Positions 34,446 to 45,618 of a stretch of DNA of 64,000 nucleotides are shown here, piece by piece. Position numbers and translations under genes: made by a program. How positions within the stretch are numbered: position 1 is the first letter of the stretch; each line of letters opens with the position of its first letter. The stretch comes from Shouchella oshimensis (GTDB taxonomy: Bacteria; Bacillota; Bacilli; Bacillales; Bacillaceae_D), in the NCBI RefSeq assembly GCF_002019765.1, contig NZ_KV917380.1, positions 3,994,378 to 4,058,377 on the forward strand, written 5' to 3'. The notes beneath the pieces are model-generated. The model was not told the DNA's origin, searched no databases, and worked only from the letters and a program-made list of their open reading frames with translations.

Positions 34446-34495
34446 TCATGTTTAGGCAAAAGAATAGGTTGTTTTGAACAATCAAAACAAACTCT

Positions 34496-34744
34496 CTATT
34501 TCCTTAACGCTACAGTGGCTGCACCGACTTCAATTCCACACGCTTTTCCAAGCAACTTCATTGAATCGACATACACAACCGCAACATCTGTATCTATAGC
34601 AGCATTGACAACCTCTTGCGTTATCCGCTGATCAGCGTCGTTTGCCACGTACAGCTCTTTGACTATACGAGCATGCAGTGCTTTTAGTGTCTGTTTTCTT
34701 CCGATTACCGGATCTTTTGCCTGTTCTACTTTTTCATAAGACAT
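34496..34744 (-). CDS. rplGB: L7Ae-family ribosomal protein (YbxF/RplGB)
   Basis: Kink-turn RNA-binding protein, 82 aa from ATG 34744 ([15 protein letters not shown]), which has TTTGGAGG upstream. The L7Ae pattern [11 protein letters not shown]...VPxV-like core ending [15 protein letters not shown] is present. B. subtilis YbxF binds kink-turns but its cellular target is unclear. It leads the str operon. Confidence 0.93.
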   Translation of the reverse strand: MSYEKVEQAKDPVIGRKQTLKALHARIVKELYVANDADQRITQEVVNAAIDTDVAVVYVDSMKLLGKACGIEVGAATVALRK

Positions 34745-34786
34745 AGTCAAACCTCCAAAGCAGCAGACTGTCAGGCACACTTTGAT

Positions 34787-34816
34787 ATAGTATCACCGCA
34801 AGATAGGCTGTGTCAA
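34787..34816 (-). promoter_or_regulatory. Sigma-A promoter of rplGB-rpsL-rpsG-fusA-tuf
   Basis: TTGACA (34811-34816), 18-bp spacer, TACTAT (34787-34792). The -35 hexamer lies inside a perfect inverted repeat, GATAGGCTGT...ACAGCCTATC (34802-34825), which is also the 3' end of the rpoC transcript but has no U-run. Confidence 0.82.
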
Positions 34817-34841
34817 CAGCCTATCCGGTGATTTCAATAAT

Positions 34842-37800
34842 TTATTCTTGAACGAGTACTTCCTCTGCTACAACTTCTTCGGTTTTTTCTGCTTTTTCAT
34901 CATGAGCAGAATGGATACCAAGATTCTTATAACGATTTAACCCCGTTCCTGCTGGTACCAACTTACCAATGATAACATTCTCTTTAAGTCCGAGAAGCTC
35001 ATCACGTTTTCCTTTAATTGCAGCATCTGTTAAGACACGAGTTGTTTCTTGGAACGACGCTGCTGATAAGAAGGAATCCGTCTCAAGCGACGCTTTTGTA
35101 ATTCCAAGTAAGACCGGACGACCTGTTGCTGGGCGCTCGTTACTTACAAGGACTTTACTATTTGCGTCGTTAAACTTCTGAATCTCAATGAGAGAACCTG
35201 GTAAGACGCCTGTATCCCCTGCATCAACTACACGGATCTTACGAAGCATTTGGCGAACCATAACCTCAACGTGCTTATCGCCGATTTCTACCCCTTGTAG
35301 ACGGTATACTTTTTGAACTTCACGTAAGAGATACTCTTGAACGCCACCCATACCAGTAACCTTAAGCAATTCTTTTGGATCAATTGAACCTTCTGTTAGT
35401 GTTTGACCAGCAACAACTTTATCACCAGGGACCACTTTCAGACGGGAACCATAAGGAATTGCATAATTTTTTGTTTCTAGTGCGTTTTGAATCGTTACCT
35501 CTCGCTTATCACCGTCTTTAACGTCGATTACATCGCCATCAATTTCAGTAATCGTTGCTTGACCTTTAGGGTTACGCGCTTCAAACAACTCTTGGATACG
35601 CGGTAGACCTTGTGTAATATCGTCACCTGCTACACCACCTGTGTGGAATGTACGCATCGTAAGCTGTGTTCCTGGCTCACCGATGGATTGGGCAGCAATG
35701 ATACCAACTGCTTCTCCAACTTCAACATCGCTTCCTGTTGCAAGGTTGCGGCCATAACAAGCTTTACATACACCGTGACGGGTATTACATGTAAAGACAG
35801 AACGAATCGTTACTGCTTCAACACCAGCATCAACAATCTGTTTCGAAATGTCTTCAGTCATTAATTCACCGCGACGAATAAGAACTTCTTCCGTTTCTGG
35901 ATGATGAACGGTTTTAAACGCCACACGTCCAACAAGACGATCATATAGATTCTCAATTGTTTCAGTGCCTTCTTTAATCGCTGCTACTTCAAGACCGCGA
36001 TCGGTGCCACAGTCATTCTCACGAACGATAACGTCTTGGGCAACGTCAACAAGTCGACGTGTTAAATAACCTGAGTCAGCCGTTTTAAGTGCGGTATCGG
36101 CAAGACCTTTACGAGCTCCGTGTGTAGAGATAAAGTACTCTAGTACCGTTAACCCTTCACGGAAACTTGATTTGATCGGTAATTCAATAATTCGACCAGA
36201 TGGATTCGCCATTAGTCCACGCATACCAGCAAGCTGCGTAAAGTTTGATGCGTTACCACGGGCTCCAGAGTCACTCATCATAAAGATTGGGTTACGTTCA
36301 TCAAGGGTACCCATCAACTTACTTTGAATAACGTCTTTCGCTTCACTCCAGATAGAGATAACACGGTCATAACGCTCTTCTTCTGTAATCAAACCACGAC
36401 GGAACTGCTTCGTAATACGTTCAACTTTCGTATCAGCTTCTTCAAGAATTTCCTTTTTCTCAGATAGTACGACGATATCAGATACACCAACGGTAATACC
36501 CGCTTTTGTCGAATACGTGAAACCAAGGTCCTTCATGCGGTCAAGCATCTTAGACGTTTCTGTAATCTTGAACTTCTTGAAGACTTCAGAGATAACATTA
36601 CCAAGGAATCCTTTTTTGAACGGCGCAACGATAGGGCGATTCTTAAATTCTTCCTTAATATTTGTATCACTTGAAACGAGATATTTCTCTGGCGTTTCTA
36701 CTTCAAGGTTTGTATTTGTCGGCTCATTTATATAAGGGAATGAATCCGGCATAATTTCATTGAAGAGTAACTTCCCTACAGTTGTAAGTAAAAGCAAGTC
36801 TTGCTGCTCTTCTTTAAAAGTAGGCTTGTTAAGTGATGAAACAGGAACAGCAACCCTTGTATGAAGGTGGACGTAGCCGTTTTGATACGCAATAATCGCT
36901 TCGTTCGTATCTTTAAATACTGCACCCTCTCCACGAGCCTCTGCATTCTCCATTGTTAAATAGTAGTTACCAAGGACCATATCCTGTGAAGGTGTTACAA
37001 CTGGCTTACCATCCTTAGGATTTAAGATGTTTTGCGCAGCCAACATTAAGATACGCGCTTCCGCTTGTGCTTCAGCAGAAAGTGGTACGTGTACCGCCAT
37101 TTGGTCACCATCAAAGTCAGCATTATAAGCTGTACATACAAGAGGGTGAAGCTTAATTGCGCGGCCTTCAACTAAAATTGGTTCGAAAGCTTGAATTCCT
37201 AAACGGTGAAGTGTCGGTGCACGGTTTAGAAGTACCGGATGTTCACGAATAACTTCTTCTAGCACATCCCAGACCTCTGGTTGAACACGTTCTACTTTTC
37301 TCTTCGCACTCTTAATGTTATGAGCTAACCCTTTAGAAACTAGTTCTTTCATAACAAATGGCTTAAAGAGTTCAAGCGCCATTTCTTTCGGTAATCCACA
37401 CTGATACATCTTCAAGTTCGGACCAACAACGATAACCGAACGACCTGAGTAGTCAACACGTTTACCTAGTAAGTTTTGACGGAAACGACCTTGTTTTCCT
37501 TTTAGCATATGAGACAGTGATTTTAATGGACGGTTACCAGGACCTGTAACAGGACGACCACGACGACCATTGTCAATCAGTGCATCGACAGCTTCTTGAA
37601 GCATACGCTTCTCATTTTGTACGATAATATTAGGAGCGCCTAGATCTAATAGACGTTTTAAACGGTTATTCCGGTTAATCACACGGCGATAAAGGTCATT
37701 CAGATCAGAAGTAGCAAAACGACCACCATCTAACTGAACCATCGGACGTAGTTCTGGCGGGATAACAGGTAGAACATCAAGCACCATCCAAGACGGCTCG

Positions 37801-38462
37801 TTCCCTGAATTACGGAATGCTTCCAATACTTCCAAACGTTTAATCGCACGTGTACGTCTTTGACCTTGTGCTGTTTCTAATTCTTCTTTTAACGCATTTA
37901 CTTCTTTAGGTAAATCAATATCAGCTAAAAGTTTACGGATCGCTTCTGCACCCATTGACGCGGTGAACGTACGACCGTATTTATCATAATAAGCGCGGTA
38001 TTCTTTTTCAGAGAGAAGTTGTTTCTTCTCAAGTGGTGTATCACCTGGATCTGTTACCACGTACGATGCGAAATAAATGACTTCCTCTAAAGAACGAGGA
38101 GACATGTCTAAAACAAGCCCCATTCGACTTGGGATTCCTTTGAAATACCAAATATGAGATACAGGAGCAGCTAATTCGATATGCCCCATGCGTTCACGGC
38201 GTACTTTCGCCCGTGTAACTTCAACACCACAACGGTCACAAACGACACCTTTATAACGAACGCGTTTATATTTTCCACAATGACATTCCCAGTCTTTTTG
38301 CGGTCCAAAGATACGCTCACAAAAAAGACCGTCTTTTTCCGGCTTTAATGTACGGTAGTTAATTGTCTCAGGTTTTTTTACTTCACCACGAGACCAAGAA
38401 CGAATCTTATTTGGCGATGCCAAACCAATTTTCATGTATTCAAAGTTATTTACATCGATCAA
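34842..38462 (-). CDS. rpoC: RNA polymerase beta' subunit
   Basis: Catalytic subunit, 1206 aa. I start it at TTG 38462 ([16 protein letters not shown]), which matches the family N-terminus and has GGGAGG seven bases upstream; the longer frame would add 21 residues from the intergenic hairpins. The active-site motif [13 protein letters not shown] and the N-terminal zinc ligands ([20 protein letters not shown]) are present. The C-terminus ends in an acidic tail ([18 protein letters not shown]). Confidence 0.97.
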   Translation of the reverse strand: MIDVNNFEYMKIGLASPNKIRSWSRGEVKKPETINYRTLKPEKDGLFCERIFGPQKDWECHCGKYKRVRYKGVVCDRCGVEVTRAKVRRERMGHIELAAPVSHIWYFKGIPSRMGLVLDMSPRSLEEVIYFASYVVTDPGDTPLEKKQLLSEKEYRAYYDKYGRTFTASMGAEAIRKLLADIDLPKEVNALKEELETAQGQRRTRAIKRLEVLEAFRNSGNEPSWMVLDVLPVIPPELRPMVQLDGGRFATSDLNDLYRRVINRNNRLKRLLDLGAPNIIVQNEKRMLQEAVDALIDNGRRGRPVTGPGNRPLKSLSHMLKGKQGRFRQNLLGKRVDYSGRSVIVVGPNLKMYQCGLPKEMALELFKPFVMKELVSKGLAHNIKSAKRKVERVQPEVWDVLEEVIREHPVLLNRAPTLHRLGIQAFEPILVEGRAIKLHPLVCTAYNADFDGDQMAVHVPLSAEAQAEARILMLAAQNILNPKDGKPVVTPSQDMVLGNYYLTMENAEARGEGAVFKDTNEAIIAYQNGYVHLHTRVAVPVSSLNKPTFKEEQQDLLLLTTVGKLLFNEIMPDSFPYINEPTNTNLEVETPEKYLVSSDTNIKEEFKNRPIVAPFKKGFLGNVISEVFKKFKITETSKMLDRMKDLGFTYSTKAGITVGVSDIVVLSEKKEILEEADTKVERITKQFRRGLITEEERYDRVISIWSEAKDVIQSKLMGTLDERNPIFMMSDSGARGNASNFTQLAGMRGLMANPSGRIIELPIKSSFREGLTVLEYFISTHGARKGLADTALKTADSGYLTRRLVDVAQDVIVRENDCGTDRGLEVAAIKEGTETIENLYDRLVGRVAFKTVHHPETEEVLIRRGELMTEDISKQIVDAGVEAVTIRSVFTCNTRHGVCKACYGRNLATGSDVEVGEAVGIIAAQSIGEPGTQLTMRTFHTGGVAGDDITQGLPRIQELFEARNPKGQATITEIDGDVIDVKDGDKREVTIQNALETKNYAIPYGSRLKVVPGDKVVAGQTLTEGSIDPKELLKVTGMGGVQEYLLREVQKVYRLQGVEIGDKHVEVMVRQMLRKIRVVDAGDTGVLPGSLIEIQKFNDANSKVLVSNERPATGRPVLLGITKASLETDSFLSAASFQETTRVLTDAAIKGKRDELLGLKENVIIGKLVPAGTGLNRYKNLGIHSAHDEKAEKTEEVVAEEVLVQE

Positions 38463-38510
38463 GGGGCCAACCTCCCTTATGATTTCCACTACTGTGGAGT
38501 CCCTTTTATA

Positions 38511-38526
38511 GGTGGAACGTTCCACC
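38511..38526. repeat. Perfect 16-bp palindrome in the rpoB-rpoC spacer
   Basis: GGTGGAACGTTCCACC is fully self-complementary. A second small hairpin (CCAC/GTGG) lies on its rpoC side, and a GA-rich/TC-rich pair (GAGGAGGGAGGAG and CTCCTTCCCTC) on its rpoB side. None is followed by a long U-run, so they more likely shape or process the rpoBC mRNA than end it. Confidence 0.7.
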
Positions 38527-38573
38527 CTCTATAAATGGATGAGGGAAGGAGGATCACTCCTCCCTCCTCACTA

Positions 38574-41500
38574 TTAAGCTTGTGATTCGTTTGTTTCTAA
38601 TTGGAGATTTAGCTTTTCAGATGTTTGTTCATCTTCATCGTCTAATTCTCTCATTTCTATTTCTTCTTCATTACTCGAAAGCATCTTAACGTCCATACCA
38701 AGGGACTGAAGCTCTTTGATTAATACTTTGAACGATTCAGGAACGCCAGGTTCAGGAACATTCTCACCTTTAACAATCGCTTCATACGTTTTCACACGTC
38801 CTACAACATCATCTGATTTCACCGTTAAAATCTCTTGTAGTGTGTAAGCAGCACCGTAGGCTTCAAGTGCCCATACTTCCATCTCTCCGAAACGCTGTCC
38901 ACCGAACTGAGCTTTACCACCTAGTGGTTGTTGTGTAACAAGAGAGTAAGGACCTGTTGAACGTGCGTGAAGCTTATCATCAACCATGTGCGCAAGTTTA
39001 ATCATATACATGATTCCTACAGAAACACGGTTGTCAAACGGCTCACCTGTGCGTCCGTCATAAAGGATTGTTTTACCGTCACGAGCCATACCCGCTTCAT
39101 CGAGGGTTCCCCAAACATCTTCTTCACGAGCGCCATCAAATACTGGTGATGCAACGTGAATGCCAAGTTTACGAGCTGCCATTCCTAAATGAAGCTCAAG
39201 CACTTGTCCGATGTTCATTCGTGATGGTACCCCTAATGGGTTTAACATGATATCAATTGGTGTTCCGTCTGGAAGATACGGCATATCCTCTTCTGGTAGG
39301 ATACGTGAGATTACACCTTTGTTACCGTGACGTCCGGCCATTTTATCACCTTGGTTAATCTTACGCTTCTGTACGATATAAACTCGTACAAGCTGATTCA
39401 CACCAGGTGGTAACTCATCGCCATCTTCACGATTAAAGATCTTCACATCCAACACGATACCGTCTCCACCGTGTGGTGCACGTAATGAAGTATCACGAAC
39501 TTCACGCGCTTTCTCACCAAAGATGGCATGTAAAAGACGCTCTTCAGCCGTTAGTTCTGTAACCCCTTTTGGAGTAACCTTTCCAACAAGAATATCGCCA
39601 TCTTTTACTTCTGCACCAACACGGATGATTCCACGTTCGTCAAGGTTGCGTAGTGCATCTTCACCGACGTTTGGAATGTCTCTTGTAATTTCTTCAGGTC
39701 CAAGCTTTGTATCACGAGCATCACTTTCATACTCTTCTATATGAACAGATGTATACACGTCATCTTTAACAAGACGCTCACTTAAAATAATAGCATCCTC
39801 ATAGTTGTAACCTTCCCATGTCATAAAGCCAACAAGTACGTTACGACCAAGAGCCATTTCGCCTTGTTCCATAGAAGGACCATCTGCAAGAATCTCACGT
39901 TTTTCAACAACGTCACCTTCACGAACGATTGGACGCTGGTTGTAGCTTGTTCCTTGGTTCGAGCGGATAAACTTTTGTAGGCGATATTTATCAAGATCCC
40001 CTTTTACCTGTTTACCATCTACTTCTTCTATACGGCGTACCCAAATTTCTTTTGCCGTAACGCGCTCTACTTCACCAGGGTATTTCGACACAACTGCAGC
40101 ACCAGAATCTTTCGCAGACATATGCTCCATCCCTGTACCAACAAGTGGTGCTTCAGGTACAAGCAACGGAACAGCTTGACGCTGCATATTCGCTCCCATA
40201 AGGGCACGGTTGGAGTCATCATTCTCTAAGAAAGGAATACACGACGTAGCCGCAGATACAACTTGTTTCGGCGATACATCCATATAATCAATTCTTTCGA
40301 AAGGAACAACGGTGTTTTCACCACGGAAACGAGCGATAATGTTCTCATCCATGAAGGAACCATCATCATTTAATTTCGCATTCGCTTGAGCGACTACATA
40401 ATTATCTTCTTCATCTGCCGTTAAGTAATCAATACGAGCTGTTACTTTACCTGTCTCAGGGTCCACACGACGATACGGTGTCTCCATAAAACCAAACTCA
40501 TTTACTTTTGCATAAGAAGATAGGGAGTTAATTAGACCAATGTTTGGACCCTCTGGTGTTTCAATTGGACACATACGACCATAGTGAGAGTAATGAACAT
40601 CTCGCACTTCCATACCAGCACGTTCACGGGTTAAACCACCTGGTCCGAGTGCAGAAAGACGACGCTTATGCGTTAACTCGGCAAGAGGATTTGTTTGGTC
40701 CATGAACTGAGAAAGCTGAGAGCTACCAAAGAACTCTTTAATAGATGCAATAACAGGGCGAATGTTAATAAGTGCCTGTGGCGTAATGACATTCGGGTCT
40801 TGAATTGACATACGTTCACGAACCACACGCTCCATACGAGAAAGACCAATACGGAACTGGTTTTGTAGAAGTTCCCCTACAGAACGCAAACGACGGTTAC
40901 CAAGGTGATCAATATCATCCGTGTCACCTACACCATGTAACAAGTTAAAGAAGTAGCTGATAGATGCAATGATGTCAGAAGGAGCAATGTGCTTCACATC
41001 GCGATCAACCATTCCATTACCAATAACGGAAATCGTTCTTTCTTCATCAAGGTCATCTGCAGCTTGAATGCGAATAGACTGAATGTCTACATCCGATTCT
41101 TCTAATACTCCACCAGACGTACGAGCTGTACGGAAACCAACATTTTTCTCTAAATGAGGGATCAACTTATCCAATGTACGACGGTCCAGTAACGTACCTT
41201 CTTCTGCAAGTACTTCACCTGTTTCAGGATCAACAAGCTTTTCGGCTAAACGTTGATTAAACAGGCGATTTTTTATGTGAAGCTTTTTATTAATCTTGTA
41301 ACGTCCAACATTCGCTAAATCATAGCGCTTTGGATCAAAGAAACGAGATTCTAATAAGCTCTTTGCATTTTCAACGGTTGGCGGCTCTCCTGGACGTAGG
41401 CGCTCGTAAATTTCTAATAGCGCTTTATCCGTTGAATCTGTATTATCTTTTTCAAGGGTCGCACGCAAGTACTCATTTTCACCTAAAAGGTCAATGATTT

Positions 41501-42125
41501 CTTGATCAGAACCAAAACCTAGCGCACGCAGTAATACCGATACAGGAATCTTTCTTGTACGGTCGATACGAACATAAACGATGTCTTTAGCATCTGTTTC
41601 AAGCTCAAGCCACGCACCGCGATTCGGAATAACGGTAGCTGTAAACCCTTTTTTACCGTTTTTATCAAGTTTTTGGCTGTAGTACACACTCGGTGAACGA
41701 ACAAGCTGAGATACAATAACACGTTCAGCTCCATTAATGACAAACGTGCCTGTCTCCGTCATAAGAGGAAAATCTCCCATGAACACTTCTTGCTCTTTTA
41801 CTTCACCTGTTTCTTTGTTGATTAAACGCACTTTTACTCTAAGTGGAGCAGCGTACGTTACATCACGTTCTTTTGACTCATCAACTGGGTATTTAGGTTC
41901 GCCCAAGCTGTAGTCAATAAATTCCAAGACTAGATTACCTGTAAAGTCTTGGATTGGAGAAATATCTTGAAACATTTCTCTTAAACCCTCATCAAGAAAC
42001 CATTGATAGGAAGCTGTTTGAATTTCAATTAAGTTTGGCAGATCCAGCACTTCATTAATTCGCGCATAGCTTCTTCGCTGGCGGTGACGTCCATACTGAA
42101 TTAGTTGACCTGTCAACTGATTCAC
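38574..42125 (-). CDS. rpoB: RNA polymerase beta subunit
   Basis: Catalytic-core subunit, 1183 aa. The rifampicin region [20 protein letters not shown] followed by [13 protein letters not shown] carries the sensitive-type residues. The C-terminal clamp region ([20 protein letters not shown]) is intact, and an acidic tail follows. ATG 42125 has AAGGGGTG upstream. The gene sits behind a leader of about 270 nt. Confidence 0.99.
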   Translation of the reverse strand: MNQLTGQLIQYGRHRQRRSYARINEVLDLPNLIEIQTASYQWFLDEGLREMFQDISPIQDFTGNLVLEFIDYSLGEPKYPVDESKERDVTYAAPLRVKVRLINKETGEVKEQEVFMGDFPLMTETGTFVINGAERVIVSQLVRSPSVYYSQKLDKNGKKGFTATVIPNRGAWLELETDAKDIVYVRIDRTRKIPVSVLLRALGFGSDQEIIDLLGENEYLRATLEKDNTDSTDKALLEIYERLRPGEPPTVENAKSLLESRFFDPKRYDLANVGRYKINKKLHIKNRLFNQRLAEKLVDPETGEVLAEEGTLLDRRTLDKLIPHLEKNVGFRTARTSGGVLEESDVDIQSIRIQAADDLDEERTISVIGNGMVDRDVKHIAPSDIIASISYFFNLLHGVGDTDDIDHLGNRRLRSVGELLQNQFRIGLSRMERVVRERMSIQDPNVITPQALINIRPVIASIKEFFGSSQLSQFMDQTNPLAELTHKRRLSALGPGGLTRERAGMEVRDVHYSHYGRMCPIETPEGPNIGLINSLSSYAKVNEFGFMETPYRRVDPETGKVTARIDYLTADEEDNYVVAQANAKLNDDGSFMDENIIARFRGENTVVPFERIDYMDVSPKQVVSAATSCIPFLENDDSNRALMGANMQRQAVPLLVPEAPLVGTGMEHMSAKDSGAAVVSKYPGEVERVTAKEIWVRRIEEVDGKQVKGDLDKYRLQKFIRSNQGTSYNQRPIVREGDVVEKREILADGPSMEQGEMALGRNVLVGFMTWEGYNYEDAIILSERLVKDDVYTSVHIEEYESDARDTKLGPEEITRDIPNVGEDALRNLDERGIIRVGAEVKDGDILVGKVTPKGVTELTAEERLLHAIFGEKAREVRDTSLRAPHGGDGIVLDVKIFNREDGDELPPGVNQLVRVYIVQKRKINQGDKMAGRHGNKGVISRILPEEDMPYLPDGTPIDIMLNPLGVPSRMNIGQVLELHLGMAARKLGIHVASPVFDGAREEDVWGTLDEAGMARDGKTILYDGRTGEPFDNRVSVGIMYMIKLAHMVDDKLHARSTGPYSLVTQQPLGGKAQFGGQRFGEMEVWALEAYGAAYTLQEILTVKSDDVVGRVKTYEAIVKGENVPEPGVPESFKVLIKELQSLGMDVKMLSSNEEEIEMRELDDEDEQTSEKLNLQLETNESQA

Positions 42126-42323
42126 CCCTTAAATCTCGCGTTTTAGTATCTAAACTTACAACTGTTTGCCCCTCATAAAATGATAGTCAAACAGATTGAT
42201 CCTAATGCCTTACATGATCCAACATAAAAATGTTAGACTATACAAAACGAACAAAAAGCTTTATAGTATGAAAATCAGAAACATTTTTCATATACTCTAT
42301 ACGCATTGCACTAGCATAACCAA

Positions 42324-42377
42324 AAATGAACCGTTTCAATCATTGAGCGTTCTCTCATGAATTTGGAAACGGCATTT
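42324..42377 (-). promoter_or_regulatory. Extended stem-loop in rpoB leader
   Basis: On the minus strand AAATGCCGTTTC pairs with GAAACGG-TT-CATTT, and the interior continues with CATGAGAG...CTCAATG, giving a long interrupted hairpin. It lies about 20 nt from the predicted transcript start and has no U-run. The rest of the 300-base gap 42126-42425 shows no gene. Confidence 0.6.
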
Positions 42378-42400
42378 TAGGCAGTTATACGCATTAAATA

Positions 42401-42429
42401 ATAATAGCATAGAGAAAAAAACAAGTCAA
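42401..42429 (-). promoter_or_regulatory. Sigma-A promoter of rpoB-rpoC
   Basis: TTGACT (42424-42429), 17-bp spacer, TATTAT (42401-42406). The -35 overlaps the last codons of the upstream methyltransferase gene. Confidence 0.85.
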
Positions 42430-43040
42430 TTTTTTCTTGCAAAAAAGATAAAATACCCCTTATCCTTTGCCTTCACTTCAACTGACTCTTCTCCAAACAA
42501 AACTTCTAACTTTTTTTTCGTTGATGGCGCCCCTTGCTTCTTTTGAATGACAACCCATAACTCTCCTCCTGGAAGCAACCTTTCATAAGCATCTTCATAG
42601 ATTTCATGAACAGTCTCTTTCCCAGCTCGGATAGGCGGATTCGTCACCACCGAAGCAAATACGTCCGAATCTCGTAAGTCCTTTACACCATTCTCATACC
42701 AACGGATATCAGAATTAGCCACACCATTAACCGTTGCATTTTTTTCCGCAAGTGTGGATGCACGCTCATTGACATCAATCATGACAACAGAGCGATCTTG
42801 ACATTCTTTCGCAAGCGCTAATCCTATTGGACCATACCCGCAACCGACATCAAGAATACCTCCATCAATTTCTGGTGCTTGAAAGGTTTCAATCAGGAGC
42901 CTACTACCGAAGTCGACTTCTCCTTTTGAGAAAACTCCCCTATCGGTTGTAAACGAAAAATCATGCCCTCTCAACGTATAACGCCACGTTCGCTCATTGC
43001 TTTTAGCGTTTGGTGAATGGGAATAATAATGATCACTCAA
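42426..43040 (-). CDS. RsmC-like class I SAM-dependent methyltransferase (YbxB)
   Basis: 204 aa. SAM-binding motif I LDVGCGYGPIGL, an acidic motif II end (VMIDVNERA) and the catalytic NPPIRAGK motif typical of MTS-domain RNA methyltransferases acting on exocyclic amines are present. It corresponds to B. subtilis YbxB by position between rplL and rpoB. Its RsmC-like 16S G1207 activity is inferred from the family. It lies after the rplL terminator, so it is expressed by read-through or a weak own promoter. Confidence 0.9.
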   Translation of the reverse strand: MSDHYYSHSPNAKSNERTWRYTLRGHDFSFTTDRGVFSKGEVDFGSRLLIETFQAPEIDGGILDVGCGYGPIGLALAKECQDRSVVMIDVNERASTLAEKNATVNGVANSDIRWYENGVKDLRDSDVFASVVTNPPIRAGKETVHEIYEDAYERLLPGGELWVVIQKKQGAPSTKKKLEVLFGEESVEVKAKDKGYFIFFARKN

Positions 43041-43065
43041 CAGAATCCCTCCTTTACTTTATGGG

Positions 43066-43103
43066 AAAAGAAGGTCCGTGGAAACGTTCCACGGACCTTC
43101 TTT
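43066..43103 (-). terminator. Strong hairpin after rplL
   Basis: A perfect 14-bp stem GAAGGTCCGTGGAA/TTCCACGGACCTTC with a 3-nt loop, then TTTT on the minus strand. It begins 17 bases after the rplL stop and likely limits read-through into ybxB and rpoB. Confidence 0.9.
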
Positions 43104-43119
43104 CTATTGTTAAGCGAAA

Positions 43120-43479
43120 TTACTTAACTTCTACGCTAGCGCCAGCTTCTTCAAGCTTGCCTTTCATCTCTTCAGCGTCTTCTTTAGATACGCCTTCTTT
43201 GATTGGAGCTGGAGCACCATCAACTAGTGCTTTCGCTTCTTTAAGTCCAAGACCAGTGATTTCACGAACCACTTTGATTACGCCGATTTTAGATGAACCA
43301 GCAGATTCTAGAACTACATCAAATTCAGTTTGCTCAGCTGCTGCTTCTCCGCCACCTGCTGCTACTGCTACCGGAGCTGCTGCTGTTACACCAAACTCCT
43401 CTTCGATTGCTTTTACAAGGTCATTTAGCTCAAGAACTGTCATTTCTTTGATCGCTTCAATGATTTGATCTTTACTCAT
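43120..43479 (-). CDS. rplL: 50S ribosomal protein bL12 (L7/L12)
   Basis: Stalk protein that recruits translational GTPases, 119 aa. N-terminal dimerisation part, an Ala-rich hinge ([16 protein letters not shown]) and the C-terminal domain ([20 protein letters not shown]) are intact. Confidence 0.99.
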   Translation of the reverse strand: MSKDQIIEAIKEMTVLELNDLVKAIEEEFGVTAAAPVAVAAGGGEAAAEQTEFDVVLESAGSSKIGVIKVVREITGLGLKEAKALVDGAPAPIKEGVSKEDAEEMKGKLEEAGASVEVK

Positions 43480-43525
43480 TGTAAATCCTCCTAATTCGAT
43501 ATCTGTTATAGTTTAGGCGGTTAAC

Positions 43526-44026
43526 TTACGCGCCTTGTTCTTCTTTTTGTTCTGCAACTGCTTTTGTAGCAAGCGCGAACTGACGTACTGGTGCTTGAAG
43601 CACGTTTGCAAGCATTGAAAGTAAACCGTCACGAGATGGAAGCTCAGCTAATGCTTTCACATCTGCCGCTGTTGCAACTTCACCTTCGATTACACCTGTT
43701 TTAATTTCAAGCGCTTCGTTCTTCTTAGCAAATTCATTAAGAACTTTAGCTGGAGCGATAACATCTTCTCCACCAAATGCAATTGCAGTTGGTCCAACAA
43801 GGTGCTCATCAAGTCCAGAAAGGCCTGTCTCAGCTGTAGCACGACGTACAAGCGTGTTTTTGTAAACTTTATACTCAACACCCGCTTCACGTAGTTGCTT
43901 ACGAAGCTCTGTTACTTGCGCAACATTAAGACCACGATAGTCAACAACAATTGTTGACTTGCTGTCTTTTAGCTTTGAAGCAATCTCAGCTACAACTTGT
44001 TGTTTTTGCTCGATAATACTGCTCAT
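43526..44026 (-). CDS. rplJ: 50S ribosomal protein uL10
   Basis: Stalk base that binds 23S rRNA and bL12 dimers, 166 aa. [20 protein letters not shown] and [12 protein letters not shown] are family-typical, and the C-terminal helix that binds bL12 is present. In complex with bL12 it is expected to bind its own leader. Confidence 0.98.
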   Translation of the reverse strand: MSSIIEQKQQVVAEIASKLKDSKSTIVVDYRGLNVAQVTELRKQLREAGVEYKVYKNTLVRRATAETGLSGLDEHLVGPTAIAFGGEDVIAPAKVLNEFAKKNEALEIKTGVIEGEVATAADVKALAELPSRDGLLSMLANVLQAPVRQFALATKAVAEQKEEQGA

Positions 44027-44049
44027 AGTTACACCTCCTGTAAAACGAA

Positions 44050-44200
44050 TTGCATACCGCCCGGCTCATATAGAAAGCCCTCGCGTTCGACACACGAGGG
44101 CAATTCACTCTAAATTACAAGAGATCTATTTGCTCACCTCGGTAGGATATTTAAGCGTACACGCTCCTACTGTCTACGGCATGACTATTTTAATCACAAG
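44050..44200 (-). ncRNA. L10 leader (ribosomal protein autoregulatory RNA)
   Basis: About 150 nt before rplJ with conserved-looking structure: GCCGTAGACAGTAGGAGCG, CCTACCGAGGTGAGC, and a GC-rich hairpin GCCCTCGTGTGTCGAACGCG followed by AGGGCTTTC just before the ribosome site. This matches the described Firmicute L10 leader, in which L10-L12 binding favours an attenuator. Exact boundaries are approximate. Confidence 0.75.
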
Positions 44201-44204
44201 ATAA

Positions 44205-44234
44205 AACTTACCACAACGTTACAACCCATGTCAA
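44205..44234 (-). promoter_or_regulatory. Probable promoter of rplJ-rplL
   Basis: A consensus TTGACA (44229-44234) lies at the end of rplA, with TAAGTT (44205-44210) 18 bp away. The -10 is weak. The position fits a start just ahead of the L10 leader. Confidence 0.55.
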
Positions 44235-44240
44235 ATGGAA

Positions 44241-44936
44241 TTATTTAGAGTAAGCTGAAGTAACAACGCGGACACCAGGGCCCATTGTTGAAGCTACTGC
44301 AATGTTTTTAACATACGTTCCTTTTGCTGCAGCAGGCTTTACTTTGTGAAGTGTTTCAATAATTGTTTTGAAGTTATCTGTAAGCTTCGCTGAGTCAAAT
44401 GAAACTTTACCAATTGGTACATGAATGTTTCCAGACTTATCAACGCGGTATTCTACTTTACCAGCTTTGATTTCTTCAACAGCTTTTGTTACATCAAATG
44501 TAACTGTTCCTGTTTTCGGGTTCGGCATAAGACCTTTTGGTCCAAGCACACGACCAAGACGACCAACTTGAGCCATCATGTCAGGAGTTGCAACGATAAC
44601 ATCAAAGTCAAACCAACCTTGGTTGATTTTGTTGATTAAATCATCTTCTCCAACGAAGTCTGCTCCAGCTGCTTCAGCTTCTTTCGCTTTCTCACCTTTA
44701 GCAAATACAAGAACACGTTGTGTCTTACCAGTTCCGTGAGGAAGCACAACTGCTCCACGGATTTGCTGGTCTGCTTTTTTAGGATCAACGCCAAGACGAA
44801 CAGCAACTTCTACTGTTTCATCAAACTTAGCGATCGATGTTTTTTTCACTAATTCGATAGCTTCTTCTGCTTGGTATGACGCATCGCGATCAACAAGCTT
44901 CAAAGCGTCTGTATATTTCTTACCTTTTTTAGCCAT
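44241..44936 (-). CDS. rplA: 50S ribosomal protein uL1
   Basis: L1-stalk protein, 231 aa, also a known translational repressor of its own operon in other bacteria. [20 protein letters not shown] at the start, [19 protein letters not shown] and [18 protein letters not shown] near the end are intact. Confidence 0.98.
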   Translation of the reverse strand: MAKKGKKYTDALKLVDRDASYQAEEAIELVKKTSIAKFDETVEVAVRLGVDPKKADQQIRGAVVLPHGTGKTQRVLVFAKGEKAKEAEAAGADFVGEDDLINKINQGWFDFDVIVATPDMMAQVGRLGRVLGPKGLMPNPKTGTVTFDVTKAVEEIKAGKVEYRVDKSGNIHVPIGKVSFDSAKLTDNFKTIIETLHKVKPAAAKGTYVKNIAVASTMGPGVRVVTSAYSK

Positions 44937-45034
44937 TCTATTTCCTCCTCGTATGTGGTTTTAACGGAAAGTCCTCCCACTATTTGAAAGGCTGCGACCC
45001 ATATGTGAGCGCAACCTCTCAGCAAACGAACCAA

Positions 45035-45460
45035 TTAGTCTTCAATCACAATACCCATGCTGCGGGCAGTACCCTCAACCATGCGCATAGCCGCTTCAAC
45101 AGAAGCCGCGTTTAAATCAGGCATTTTTGTTTCAGCGATTTCTTTTACTTTATCGCGTTTAACAGTCGCAACTTTGTTACGGTTTGGCTCACCAGAACCT
45201 GATTCGATTCCTGCTGCTTTCTTTAAAAGAACTGCAGCTGGTGGCGTTTTTGTGATAAATGTAAAAGAACGGTCTTCAAATACAGTAATTTCTACTGGAA
45301 TGATAAGACCTGCTTGGTCTGCTGTACGAGCATTAAATTCTTTACAGAATCCCATGATATTTACACCTGCTTGACCTAGTGCTGGTCCAACTGGTGGTGC
45401 CGGATTAGCTTTACCTGCAGGGATTTGTAGCTTAACCATTTTAATTACCTTTTTAGCCAC
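45035..45460 (-). CDS. rplK: 50S ribosomal protein uL11
   Basis: GTPase-associated-centre protein, 141 aa. The proline-rich N-terminal domain ([20 protein letters not shown]) that binds thiostrepton and senses uncharged tRNA through RelA is intact, as is SMGIVIED at the end. Confidence 0.98.
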   Translation of the reverse strand: MAKKVIKMVKLQIPAGKANPAPPVGPALGQAGVNIMGFCKEFNARTADQAGLIIPVEITVFEDRSFTFITKTPPAAVLLKKAAGIESGSGEPNRNKVATVKRDKVKEIAETKMPDLNAASVEAAMRMVEGTARSMGIVIED

Positions 45461-45526
45461 GTGACATACCTCCTTAAGTCCGTGATGTGGTTACCCGGAT
45501 ATGTCAAATTTCATATCCTCCCACTC

Positions 45527-45553
45527 AAAAAGACGGATGCAAAAACATCCGAC
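45527..45553 (-). terminator. Attenuator-like hairpin in the rplK leader
   Basis: CGGATG and CATCCG pair around a 6-nt loop with an outer G-C closure, followed by TCTTTTTG. It lies about 30 nt downstream of the promoter -10 and 67 nt before rplK, so it could attenuate the rplK-rplA operon. It may instead end nusG transcripts. Confidence 0.6.
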
Positions 45554-45583
45554 TGTATAGTACATGTCATACTAAACATTAAG

Positions 45584-45612
45584 ATTCTATCACTTAAAAA
45601 ACAATGGCGCAA
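45584..45612 (-). promoter_or_regulatory. Sigma-A promoter of rplK-rplA
   Basis: TTGCGC (45607-45612), 17-bp spacer, TAGAAT (45584-45589), immediately downstream of nusG. Confidence 0.7.
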
Positions 45613-45618
45613 GTTTTT

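Noticed and set aside
38463..38525. Longer rpoC reading from 38525
   Set aside because: It runs through intergenic hairpins and lacks a ribosome site; family proteins start at the IDVNNFEY segment.
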